A DNA stretch of 5,481 bases, taken from an uncultured bacterium (GTDB taxonomy: Bacteria; Bacillota; Clostridia; Oscillospirales; Acutalibacteraceae). The notes under the pieces are model-generated. The model worked only from the letters and a program-made list of their open reading frames with translations. It was not told the origin of the DNA and ran no database searches. The position numbers were made by a program, and so were the translations under genes. The stretch covers positions 1 through 5,481 of the forward strand of contig CAMFFI010000089.1 of NCBI GenBank assembly GCA_945949625.1, in the 5' to 3' direction. Of this stretch, positions 1 to 5,191 are shown in pieces; position 1 is the stretch's first letter; each line of letters begins with the position of its first letter.

Positions 1-24
1 TGCGTTTGCAAGTATAGTGTTTGC

Positions 25-48
25 TTCAATTCACAATTTACAATTGAA
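25..48. repeat. CAATT repeat with 7-nt period inside a short inverted repeat
   Basis: The pentamer CAATT occurs at 27-31, 34-38 and 41-45, exactly seven bases apart. The whole block is bounded by TTCAATT (25-31) and AATTGAA (42-48), which are inverted copies. It lies in non-coding, AT-rich DNA upstream of a terminator. From memory, similar CAATT strings are common between genes in gut Clostridia. No function can be read from the sequence, and the short AT-rich unit could arise by slippage. Confidence 0.5.
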
Positions 49-102
49 AAATTTTAACAAAATATTTGTTTGTTTTTCATTTACCGATTAGAAAATAGTT
101 TT

Positions 103-133
103 GGCAGGTAGCGTGGTGCTGCCTGCCGTTTTT
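103..133 (+). terminator. Intrinsic terminator of the upstream gene
   Basis: GGCAGGTAGC (103-112) pairs with GCTGCCTGCC (118-127), giving a GC-rich 10-bp stem with one U-G wobble and a 5-nt loop. A run of five T follows at 129-133. This is a textbook plus-strand terminator. The gene it ends lies mostly or wholly left of the window: no convincing coding frame is visible in 1-102. Confidence 0.85.
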
Positions 134-153
134 GTTAGTATGTATTCTTTTTT

Positions 154-371
154 AAAGTATTTTTGTATTGACGGATATATGAATATACTCTTGACAAAAG
201 CAAGAGCGTTGTTGTGCTTTGCAGTCATTTCCACCCCGACCATTTTAATTCGAAAATATTTGAAAAACTAAACAGTAAGGATATGAAATATCAGGCTGTT
301 ATTGTGTTGTCGGCTCAAAAAATCAGGTTGATTCTATGGGCGATATCGACAATGTTTATACCTTAGGGTAA
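154..371 (+). pseudogene. MBL-fold metallohydrolase remnant, broken and interrupted
   Basis: The frame starting at 172 reads RIYEYTLDKSKS, then VVVLCSHFHPDHFNSKIF (codons up to about 261), then KYQAVIVLSAQ. The SHFHPDH block at 223-243 is the HxHxDH zinc-ligand motif of the metallo-beta-lactamase fold superfamily. The surrounding pattern (hydrophobic strand, SHxHxDHFN, IF, then a second strand) resembles small clostridial MBL-fold proteins. The piece is clearly dead. A TGA sits at 169-171, just after KVFLY in the same frame. The N-terminal strands are missing, because a terminator lies immediately upstream. The frame appears to slip at the A6 run (317-322): the -1 frame then continues NQVDSMGDIDNVYTLG and stops at 369-371, inside the inverted repeat of the mobile element starting at 364. 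No C-terminal half was recognised beyond the element. The family call rests on one motif plus its context, and the original substrate is unknown. Confidence 0.7.
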
Positions 372-642
372 CGGTAATAATCCGAACCACGGTTTATCGT
401 GGCAGATTTGCCCTTACTCTTCGTTAAAATACTCGTTAATCCGAAAGGATTAACTGCGTTTTGTGCCTTGATTAAGACCAAATCTGCACACGATAAACTG
501 CAAAGCATCAAAAATGCTTGGAGTAAAGATGAGATTTGTTGTCTTGAGATGGCAGCCTTGCTGGCGCAAGGCAACAGCGAAAGCGGCAAATATCGCTTTA
601 ACACTACATTTTTGACGGGTTCGGATTATTACTGTTACCCTA
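364..642. mobile_element. MITE-like element with 25-bp terminal inverted repeats and TA ends
   Basis: Positions 364-388 and the reverse complement of 618-642 are identical at 24 of 25 bases (the single difference is at 373/633). The repeats start with TAGGGTAAC, so TA stands at both outer ends. This suits a TA target duplication, as in IS630/Tc1-mariner-type elements and their non-autonomous derivatives. At 279 bp and without a transposase it matches a MITE. The interior is full of inverted repeats: 392-410 with 479-498 (19-20 bp, one indel), a perfect GTTAATCC-GAAA-GGATTAAC hairpin (435-454), AAGCAT/ATGCTT (503-519), GCCTTGC/GCAAGGC (555-572) and AAAGCG/CGCTTT (580-599). It interrupts the MBL-fold remnant and ends 38 bp before the glnH promoter. 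Open frames exist on both strands inside it but resemble no protein. The TA duplication and mobility are inferences, because only one full copy is visible here. Confidence 0.75.
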
Positions 643-679
643 TGATGTATAAGTGTTGCGCGATGCTGATGACAAAGTA

Positions 680-708
680 TTGACAATCGACTGAAAAATC
701 ATTATAAT
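680..708 (+). promoter_or_regulatory. Consensus SigA-type promoter of the amino acid importer operon
   Basis: TTGACA (680-685) and TATAAT (703-708) both match the housekeeping consensus perfectly and are 17 bp apart, the optimal spacing. Transcription would start near 715, giving a leader of about 50 nt before the glnH start at 767. The promoter lies just downstream of the MITE-like element, so the element is not transcribed from it. Confidence 0.85.
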
Positions 709-720
709 AAATTTATTATA
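703..720. promoter_or_regulatory. Perfect 18-bp palindrome over the -10 box, candidate operator
   Basis: TATAATAAATTTATTATA is its own reverse complement over all 18 bases. Its left half contains the -10 box and its right half covers the expected transcription start. A dimeric repressor bound here would block RNA polymerase, as expected for an amino-acid-responsive operon. It does not match the CodY consensus, and I cannot name a regulator. AT-rich palindromes arise by chance more easily than mixed ones, which lowers confidence. Confidence 0.5.
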
Positions 721-766
721 GTAAAAAAATCCAATGAAAGGGTTAAATGACGAAAGGATAATTATT

Positions 767-1570
767 ATGAAAAAGACTATGAAAAGAGCATTGGCTCTTG
801 TTCTTGCAGCTCTTGCAATCGTAGCTGTATTTGCAGGATGCTCAGGTAAGGCTAATAACGATGCAAACACCGATACCGGCAACGACACAACTGCTAAAAA
901 GTACATTATCGCAACAGATACTGTATTTAAGCCATTTGAGTACACAGACGCTCAGGGCAACTTTGTTGGTATTGACGTAGAAATTCTTGCTGCCATCGCA
1001 GAGGATCAGGGCTTTGAATACGAGCTTAGGTCACTTGGTTGGGATGCGGCTATCGCTGCCTGTCAAGCAGGTCAGGCAAACGGTATGATTGCCGGTGCTT
1101 CCATCACAGAGGAAAGAAAGAATTCAGGCTGGATATTCTCTGATCCATACTACATTGCAACACAGTGCGCAGCAGTAAAGGCTGATTCCGAAATCAACTC
1201 AATTAAGGACCTCAACGGTGCTCAGGTGGCTGTTAAGACAGGTACACAGGGTGCTCAGTATGCAGAGTCGCTTAAAGATGAGCTTGGCTTAAAGCTTACA
1301 TATTTTGAGGATTCTCCTACAATGTATCAGGCTGTAACAGGCGGTCAGTGTGTTGCTTGCTTTGAAGATACTCCTATTATGAAGGCTTCAATCAAGGACG
1401 GAGATCTTGCACTCAAGGTTCTTGAGGATTCCGAAAACGAGGGTGCCGGCTATGGCTTTGCAATTCACAAGGCAGAAAATCAGGAGCTTATTGATAAGTT
1501 TAACGCAGGCCTTGCAAACATCAAGGCTAACGGTAAGTATGATGAAATCATCAATAAGTACCTTGGCTAA
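767..1570 (+). CDS. glnH: Polar amino acid ABC transporter, substrate-binding lipoprotein (glutamine-type)
   Basis: This is the extracytoplasmic receptor of the importer: it binds a polar amino acid outside the membrane and hands it to the permease. The 267-residue protein begins with a lipoprotein signal (MKKTMKR, a hydrophobic stretch, then FAGC with the lipidated Cys25), followed by an Asn/Asp/Thr-rich linker (about 26-45). The rest is one SBP_bac_3 (PF00497) domain. Motifs line up with E. coli GlnH: ATDTVFKPFEY (Asp51), GASITEERK (Arg117, the carboxylate-binding Arg), VAVKTGTQG (Lys157), FEDTPI (Asp201, amino-group ligand) and the NGKYDEI ending. Thr70 of GlnH appears as Ser112 and the His before the Asp as Glu200. 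I chose the ATG at 767 because AAAGGA (753-758) lies 8 nt upstream and this start gives a normal signal peptide; an in-frame ATG at 734 would add 11 residues without a good ribosome binding site. It is first gene of the operon, behind a consensus promoter. Glutamine is the likeliest ligand; related polar amino acids are possible. Confidence 0.93.
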   Translation: MKKTMKRALALVLAALAIVAVFAGCSGKANNDANTDTGNDTTAKKYIIATDTVFKPFEYTDAQGNFVGIDVEILAAIAEDQGFEYELRSLGWDAAIAACQAGQANGMIAGASITEERKNSGWIFSDPYYIATQCAAVKADSEINSIKDLNGAQVAVKTGTQGAQYAESLKDELGLKLTYFEDSPTMYQAVTGGQCVACFEDTPIMKASIKDGDLALKVLEDSENEGAGYGFAIHKAENQELIDKFNAGLANIKANGKYDEIINKYLG

Positions 1571-1599
1571 TTGCTAAACTAAAAACGTATCTATTATCG

Positions 1600-1630
1600 G
1601 ATAGGGCGTCTTTAAAGATGCCCTATCTTT
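1600..1630 (+). terminator. Intercistronic hairpin after glnH (partial terminator or mRNA stabiliser)
   Basis: GATAGGGCGTCTT (1600-1612) pairs with AAGATGCCCTATC (1615-1627), a 13-bp stem with a single G-U wobble; the drawn loop is 2 nt, and opening the inner pairs gives a 4-nt or larger loop. Only three U follow, so full termination is doubtful. A hairpin in this place is common in ABC importers: it trims or protects the message so that more binding protein than permease is made. That role is inferred from position. Confidence 0.65.
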
Positions 1631-1633
1631 GAG

Positions 1634-1650
1634 TTATTACCGTTACCCTA
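1634..1650 (+). repeat. 17-bp exact copy of the MITE inverted-repeat tip
   Basis: TTATTACCGTTACCCTA is identical to the outer 17 bases of the element's left terminal repeat (364-380, read as reverse complement), and differs at one base from the right repeat (626-642). A 17-base exact match in a window this size is very unlikely by chance. No partner repeat lies nearby, so this is a solo tip, either a scar of a deleted copy or the seed from which the repeat was drawn. It ends 5 nt before the glnP ribosome binding site. Confidence 0.7.
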
Positions 1651-1669
1651 TGGATAAGGAGGAGAGAGA

Positions 1670-2341
1670 ATGATAAAAATTATCACTGACTATGGTGGGA
1701 TGTTGTTCTCTGCTTTGGGTCAAACTCTCATAATGGCTCTTTGCAGCTTGCTTTTTGCCTGTATGATCGGTTTGATTTTCGGTATTCTTTCCGTACTGAA
1801 AAACAAACCTTGCAATGCTGTTTACCGTATTTTTGTAGACGTTGTTCGCGGTGTGCCTATGATTGTACTTGCGTTCTTTGTATATTTCGGTGTTCCGATG
1901 GCAGTGAATAATATGTTTTCCAATGCCCATTTTACTTTGACCGCGCTTCAGGCAGGTATTGTTTGCCTGTCGCTTAATTGCGGTGCGTATATGGCAGAGA
2001 TAATTCGTGCAGGTATTCAGTCTGTTGACATCGGTCAAATGGAGGCCTGCCGTTCACTTGGTATGACATACGGTCAGGCAATGCGCAAGGTTGTGCTTCC
2101 GCAGGCTATCAAAACAATGATTCCAATCATTATCAATCAGTTTATCATTACACTTAAAGATACATCAATTCTTTCGGTAATCGGATTCCCGGAGCTTGTA
2201 AACACAACAAAGAATGTAATTTCTGTATCTATGGATTCGTTCGGCGGTTGGGCTTGTGCAGGCATTATGTATCTTGTTGTAATTACAATACTTTCATATA
2301 TTGCAAAGTTTATTGAGAGGAGGATGAACCGTGGCCGTTAA
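1670..2341 (+). CDS. glnP: Polar amino acid ABC transporter, permease (HisM/GlnP family)
   Basis: Inner-membrane channel subunit, expected to work as a dimer with two copies of the ATPase encoded next. The 223-residue length and about five predicted membrane segments (roughly 12-40, 52-80, 90-110, about 145-165 and 190-215) are normal for the polar amino acid permease family (PF00528 core). Family marks are RGVPMIVLAFFVYFG (60-74), AYMAEIIRAGIQSVDIGQ (106-123) and the EAA loop EACRSLGM...LPQA (125-146), which docks on the ATPase. The stretch ITLKDTSILSVIGFPEL (160-176) is also typical. The ribosome binding site AAGGAGG (1656-1662) lies 7 nt before the ATG. The gene follows glnH after 99 bp containing a hairpin and a MITE-tip repeat, and overlaps the ATPase gene by 11 bp, a sign of coupled translation. 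One permease gene only is present, so a homodimer is inferred. Confidence 0.93.
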   Translation: MIKIITDYGGMLFSALGQTLIMALCSLLFACMIGLIFGILSVLKNKPCNAVYRIFVDVVRGVPMIVLAFFVYFGVPMAVNNMFSNAHFTLTALQAGIVCLSLNCGAYMAEIIRAGIQSVDIGQMEACRSLGMTYGQAMRKVVLPQAIKTMIPIIINQFIITLKDTSILSVIGFPELVNTTKNVISVSMDSFGGWACAGIMYLVVITILSYIAKFIERRMNRGR

Positions 2342-3077
2342 TTATGATAACGTAAAAATCCATGCTTCACACCTCCATAAATGCTTTGGTAAGCTTGAGG
2401 TGTTAAAGGACATAAGCACTGACATTTACGAGGGTGAGGTAGTTGTTGTTCTCGGTCCGTCAGGTTGCGGCAAGTCAACATTTCTTCGCTGTATTAATCG
2501 CCTTGAGGATATTACGGGCGGCGAAATGGTTGTTGACGGCAACCATATGGATGACAAAAAAATTGACATAAACAAGGCAAGAGAAAATATTGGAATGGTT
2601 TTTCAGCATTTCAATCTTTTCAACAACCTTAATGTTATAGACAATCTTACTCTTGCGCCTATTCAGGTAAAGAAAATGAAGAAGGATGAGGCTTGCAAGC
2701 TTGCAATGTCTATGCTTAAAAAGGTTGGCCTTGAGGAAAAGGCAGAGGCTTTTCCTTCGCAGCTTTCAGGCGGTCAAAAGCAACGTGTTGCTATTGCACG
2801 TGCACTTTGTATGAACCCTGATATTATGCTTTTTGACGAGCCTACATCAGCCCTTGATCCCGAGATGGTAGGCGAGGTTCTCAACGTTATGAAGCAACTT
2901 GCCGCCGACGGTATGACAATGGTTGTTGTTACACACGAAATCGGCTTTGCAAGGGAGGTTGCAGACAGGGTACTTTTCTTTGCCGATGGCTATATCGGTG
3001 AGGAGGGTACTCCTCAAGAGGTTATTTATAACCCTAAAACCGAAAGAGCAAAGGATTTCTTTAACAAGGTATTATAA
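2331..3077 (+). CDS. glnQ: Polar amino acid ABC transporter, ATP-binding protein
   Basis: Cytoplasmic ATPase that powers uptake. All nucleotide-binding motifs are intact: Walker A GPSGCGKST (42-50), Q-loop Gln92 in VFQHFNLF, signature LSGGQ (145-149) in LSGGQKQRVAIARAL, Walker B IMLFDE (165-170) with catalytic Glu170, D-loop SALD (173-176) and switch His202 in VVVTHE. The 248-residue length, the N-terminal HLHKCFGKLEVLKDI pattern and the ending RAKDFFNKVL are those of the GlnQ/HisP/ArtP group (COG1126). The start is a GTG at 2331, set by AGGAGG (2318-2323) 7 nt upstream; it lies inside the end of the permease gene (11-bp overlap, different frame), so translation is probably coupled. A strong terminator begins 4 nt after the stop codon. 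The family is certain; the exact amino acid carried is not. Confidence 0.95.
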   Translation: MAVNYDNVKIHASHLHKCFGKLEVLKDISTDIYEGEVVVVLGPSGCGKSTFLRCINRLEDITGGEMVVDGNHMDDKKIDINKARENIGMVFQHFNLFNNLNVIDNLTLAPIQVKKMKKDEACKLAMSMLKKVGLEEKAEAFPSQLSGGQKQRVAIARALCMNPDIMLFDEPTSALDPEMVGEVLNVMKQLAADGMTMVVVTHEIGFAREVADRVLFFADGYIGEEGTPQEVIYNPKTERAKDFFNKVL

Positions 3078-3081
3078 TGTC

Positions 3082-3110
3082 AAAGTCGAGGTGAGTCCTC
3101 GACTTTTTTT
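3082..3110 (+). terminator. Intrinsic terminator of the importer operon
   Basis: AAAGTCGAGG (3082-3091) pairs perfectly with CCTCGACTTT (3097-3106) around a 5-nt TGAGT loop, and a 7-T run (3104-3110) overlaps the end of the stem. The ribosome binding site GGAG of the next gene begins at the very next base (3111), so the transporter gene downstream depends on readthrough or on a promoter inside glnQ. Confidence 0.88.
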
Positions 3111-3119
3111 GGAGCTTGT

Positions 3120-4043
3120 ATGAAAAACAAAAAACTGTTAGCCTCTATTTTGCTGATATTAATTTCTATGGCTTGGGGTGGCTCGTTTGTTGCCCAAAGT
3201 AAGGGCGGAGCCATTGTCGGTCCGTTTACCTTTGGATTTCTCAGATTTTTGATGGCAGGCATTGCAATTTTGCCTGTTGTTGCCATACATTCCAAAAGAA
3301 ATAAGACTGCCGCGGCCGTCAGCTATTCTTCAAGAGAGCTTATCAAAGACGGAATAATATGCGGGTTTTTCCTTGCAGGCACATCGGCATTTCAACAGCT
3401 CGGCTTGTTTGCAGGCACACCGTCCGGCAAGGCAGGGTTTATTACATCCTGTCACGTACTGTTTGTTCCTATTATCGGTCTGCTGTTCAAAAACAAGGTT
3501 AAAGCTAATGTTTGGGCGTCGGTAGTAATAACCGTTTGCGGCTTATACTTGCTTTGTGTTAATGAGGGCTTTGATGTTCGGCTGTCGGATGCTTATGTGC
3601 TTGTCTGTGCAGTGATGAACGCGGCAAGAATTGTTGCGGTTGACAGATTTAAGGATAAAACAGATATTATAAAGCTTGCCTGTGTGCAGTTTTTTTCTGC
3701 ATCCGCTATGCTTGGCGTACCCACATTTGCATTTGAGGCAAGGGACATTTCTTCTTGGTGGTCAACGGTAAATCAAGGTAGTGTGTGGATGGCATTGCTT
3801 TATGCCTCTGTTGTTGCAGGTGCATTTGCCTTTACCATTCAAAACGTTGCACAAAAGCACGTTGACCCAACTGTTTCGTCAATTTTGATGAGTACCGAGG
3901 CGGTTTTTGCCGTTCTTGCAGGATGGATGCTGATGGGCGACATTCTTTTGGCTAAAGAGATAATAGGATGCTGTGTGATTTTTGTTGCACTGATAATTGC
4001 TCAGCTTCCGGACAAAAAGTATAAAAACAAGGACGAGATATGA
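3120..4043 (+). CDS. EamA/DMT-family transporter (10-TM exporter-type permease)
   Basis: Integral membrane protein of the drug/metabolite transporter superfamily with two EamA (PF00892) repeats, roughly residues 7-140 and 152-292, and about ten hydrophobic segments. Family patterns include SMAWGGSFVAQSKGG near the N-terminus, FLRFLMAGIAIL, GTSAFQQLGLFAGTPSGKAGF followed by ITSCHVLFVPIIGLLF at the end of repeat one, and SSILMSTEAVFAVLAGWMLM with the last helix in repeat two. The 307-residue length is normal. A short basic tail (KKYKNKDEI) faces the cytoplasm. The start is the ATG at 3120, with GGAG at 3111-3114 only 5 nt away and directly after the U-tract of the preceding terminator. Relatives export amino acids, metabolites or toxic analogues; the substrate cannot be read from sequence. 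Its place behind an amino acid importer suggests, but does not prove, a role in amino acid efflux. Confidence 0.9.
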   Translation: MKNKKLLASILLILISMAWGGSFVAQSKGGAIVGPFTFGFLRFLMAGIAILPVVAIHSKRNKTAAAVSYSSRELIKDGIICGFFLAGTSAFQQLGLFAGTPSGKAGFITSCHVLFVPIIGLLFKNKVKANVWASVVITVCGLYLLCVNEGFDVRLSDAYVLVCAVMNAARIVAVDRFKDKTDIIKLACVQFFSASAMLGVPTFAFEARDISSWWSTVNQGSVWMALLYASVVAGAFAFTIQNVAQKHVDPTVSSILMSTEAVFAVLAGWMLMGDILLAKEIIGCCVIFVALIIAQLPDKKYKNKDEI

Positions 4044-4069
4044 TTTATTCAATCTCGTCCTTGTTTATT
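4025..4069. terminator. Terminator overlapping the end of the DMT gene, possibly bidirectional
   Basis: AAACAAGGACGAGAT (4025-4039) pairs perfectly over 15 bp with ATCTCGTCCTTGTTT (4052-4066). The left arm is the last coding stretch of the transporter and the stop codon lies in the loop. T-rich sequence follows on the plus strand (TTGTTTATTG), and five A precede on the left (4023-4027), giving a U-tract on the minus strand too. Confidence 0.75.
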
Positions 4070-4079
4070 GTACCTATTC

Positions 4080-4224
4080 CTATACCGAGCCTTCCGTGCC
4101 GACAATTTTGACGAGGCATGCAAAAAAGCACGAGGAAATGGGATGCATTTGCTTTGAAAATCACGAAATGGGAATTTATTTCATCGAAGACCCCGACGGC
4201 TATTGGCTTGAAATTTTACCGTAA
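4080..4224 (+). pseudogene. Glyoxalase/VOC-family C-terminal remnant with a frameshift
   Basis: Two frames join into one recognisable protein end. The frame from 4080 reads LYRAFRADNFDEACKKAR (to 4133); after one extra base (G at 4134) the next frame reads EMGCICFENHEMG, then IYFIEDPDGYWLEILP and a stop at 4222-4224. The pattern AFRxDNFDEA...G...FIEDPDGYWLEI is the C-terminal half of glyoxalase I-like VOC proteins (PF00903), with the metal-ligand-position Glu in WLEI. The first metal-binding half is absent: the terminator of the preceding gene lies immediately upstream. The His usually found just before AFR is a Tyr here. Truncation plus frameshift make a pseudogene; read as one open frame (starting inside the DMT gene) it would not make a sensible protein. 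Confidence 0.82.
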
Positions 4225-4250
4225 TTCCTGATATATATTTTCAAATAATT

Positions 4251-4287
4251 AACTCCCTTGTAGCAAAACATACCACAAAGGAGTTTT
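4251..4287. terminator. Weak hairpin between convergent units
   Basis: AACTCC (4251-4256) plus TTGT (4258-4261) pair with ACAA (4275-4278) plus GGAGTT (4280-4285), with a C-A mismatch and a 13-nt loop. TTTT at 4284-4287 gives a short plus-strand U-tract. It lies between the VOC remnant and the convergent minus-strand gene and could end either transcript. The rest of 4225-4353 shows nothing recognisable. Confidence 0.4.
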
Positions 4288-4353
4288 AATATCCGGACCA
4301 AATATTTATTTTTTAATGCCAAGGTTGGACATAACTAAAATATCATGCCAAAT

Positions 4354-5058
4354 TCACTCAACTGTTTTTGGAAAGGCGTTGCAGATGTTTTCCAATTTAT
4401 CACAATCGATACGAATAGTATTCCATTTATGATCCATTGTATCGATTACTAAATAGTACTCACTATTATAACATAAAAGTGAAATATGTTCGTTTGCACA
4501 AACAGGTAAATTATCATACGCAAAATATATACTATACGATTCAGCGTTGCCTGCTTCTATTTCAATAATTTCTTGATTCTCTTCAATGCGATAATTCTTG
4601 AGATGTTTTGCATATTCAACTATTTCACTATCATCAACAAGTTCTTTTTTATGGTTCCAGCCATTTTGGTATACTAAAACAGAGGTTATTTCGCCTTGTT
4701 TTAAATCATCACTATTGCTTAATGGCAAACTCGTAAACAATCTGCTATCCCCAAATACTGACAGATAGACAAAGTTATTGTCAGGATCATTTTTTAATGT
4801 GTAGTATGTTCGTGGCAATAGTATATTTGGCTTTTGAGCTATTTTTTCATCAGTTTTTAATATATATCTTGCACCAGATTTCATTTGATGATAAGTTTTG
4901 CCATTATATTCAATAGTAGTTAGCACATCATCCTCAATATGTTCTTTGACATTGTGTCCAACGCAAAAGCAATATATTGAAATCATTAAGTAAACTACGC
5001 CTATTAAAGCTTCTATTACTAACAATGCCTTTAATAATTTTTTTGCTTTTCTTTTCAT
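4354..5058 (-). CDS. Hypothetical membrane-anchored protein
   Basis: I do not recognise a family. The 234-residue product starts with a basic patch (MKRKAKK), followed by one hydrophobic segment at about 9-33 (LLKALLVIEALIGVVYLMIS), which suits a single signal-anchor with the rest outside the cell. The remainder is a soluble domain rich in Asn, Asp, Glu, Tyr and Ile with strand-like patterns (TIEYNGKTYHQM, FVYLSVFGDSRLF, ISLLCYNSEYYLVIDTMD), a mostly beta fold by eye. It lacks the Leu-Ala-Gly-Cys site of a lipoprotein; Cys28 and Cys30 are near the membrane end. Start at 5056-5058 with GAGAGA (5065-5070) 6 nt upstream. Its base composition is visibly more AT-rich than the importer operon, and it points against it between remnants and a transposase, so recent acquisition is plausible. 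The promoter at 5162-5190 drives it alone. Confidence 0.75.
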   Translation of the reverse strand: MKRKAKKLLKALLVIEALIGVVYLMISIYCFCVGHNVKEHIEDDVLTTIEYNGKTYHQMKSGARYILKTDEKIAQKPNILLPRTYYTLKNDPDNNFVYLSVFGDSRLFTSLPLSNSDDLKQGEITSVLVYQNGWNHKKELVDDSEIVEYAKHLKNYRIEENQEIIEIEAGNAESYSIYFAYDNLPVCANEHISLLCYNSEYYLVIDTMDHKWNTIRIDCDKLENICNAFPKTVE

Positions 5059-5161
5059 TTTTTATCTCTCGACTTTATGATGTATAATTCTATCATTGCA
5101 CTAAAATAATGCGACAACACTTTATAAGTCATATTAAATTGTGGAATTATTTGGCTCTTTC

Positions 5162-5190
5162 ATTGTAGCATAGAGTGTATAAAATTGCAA
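5162..5190 (-). promoter_or_regulatory. Extended -10 promoter for the hypothetical protein gene
   Basis: On the minus strand TTGCAA (5190-5185) is 17 bp from TACAAT (5167-5162), and TGC precedes the -10 box, forming an extended TGnTACAAT element. Transcription would start near 5155, giving a leader of about 100 nt. The rest of that leader (5059-5155) is AT-rich and shows no riboswitch or leader peptide that I recognise. Confidence 0.65.
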
Positions 5191-5191
5191 G

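Noticed and set aside
179..271. 30-codon hydrophobic small ORF (MNILLTKAR...)
   Set aside because: No convincing ribosome binding site, and it overlaps the MBL-fold frame, which has a recognisable motif.
283..366. 27-codon ORF that could be a leader peptide
   Set aside because: The upstream TAAGGA is only 1 nt from the ATG, too close to act. The frame is a continuation of the MBL remnant.
344..664. Longer imperfect inverted repeat outside the 25-bp tips (ATCG, CAA and TTATAC matches)
   Set aside because: Matches are short and need gaps, and the left flank is explained by the MBL coding remnant. The clean boundary is at the TA ends.
399..683. 94-codon plus-strand open frame across the MITE-like element
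   Set aside because: It begins and ends within inverted-repeat sequence, has no ribosome binding site and resembles no protein. Overlapping minus-strand open frames exist as well, as expected for a hairpin-rich element.
734..766. Upstream in-frame ATG extending glnH by 11 residues
   Set aside because: It would place a polar stretch before the signal peptide and lacks the well-spaced AAAGGA seen for the ATG at 767.
640..945. Minus-strand 101-codon ORF over the promoter and start of glnH
   Set aside because: It is antisense to the signal peptide of a clear gene; its hydrophobic look mirrors the signal sequence.
1643..2038. Minus-strand 131-codon ORF opposite glnP
   Set aside because: Antisense shadow of a well-supported permease, with no family motif.
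3997..4224. Open frame read as an intact 75-residue gene
   Set aside because: It starts inside the DMT gene in another frame. Only its end is VOC-like, and the upstream VOC residues lie in a different frame.
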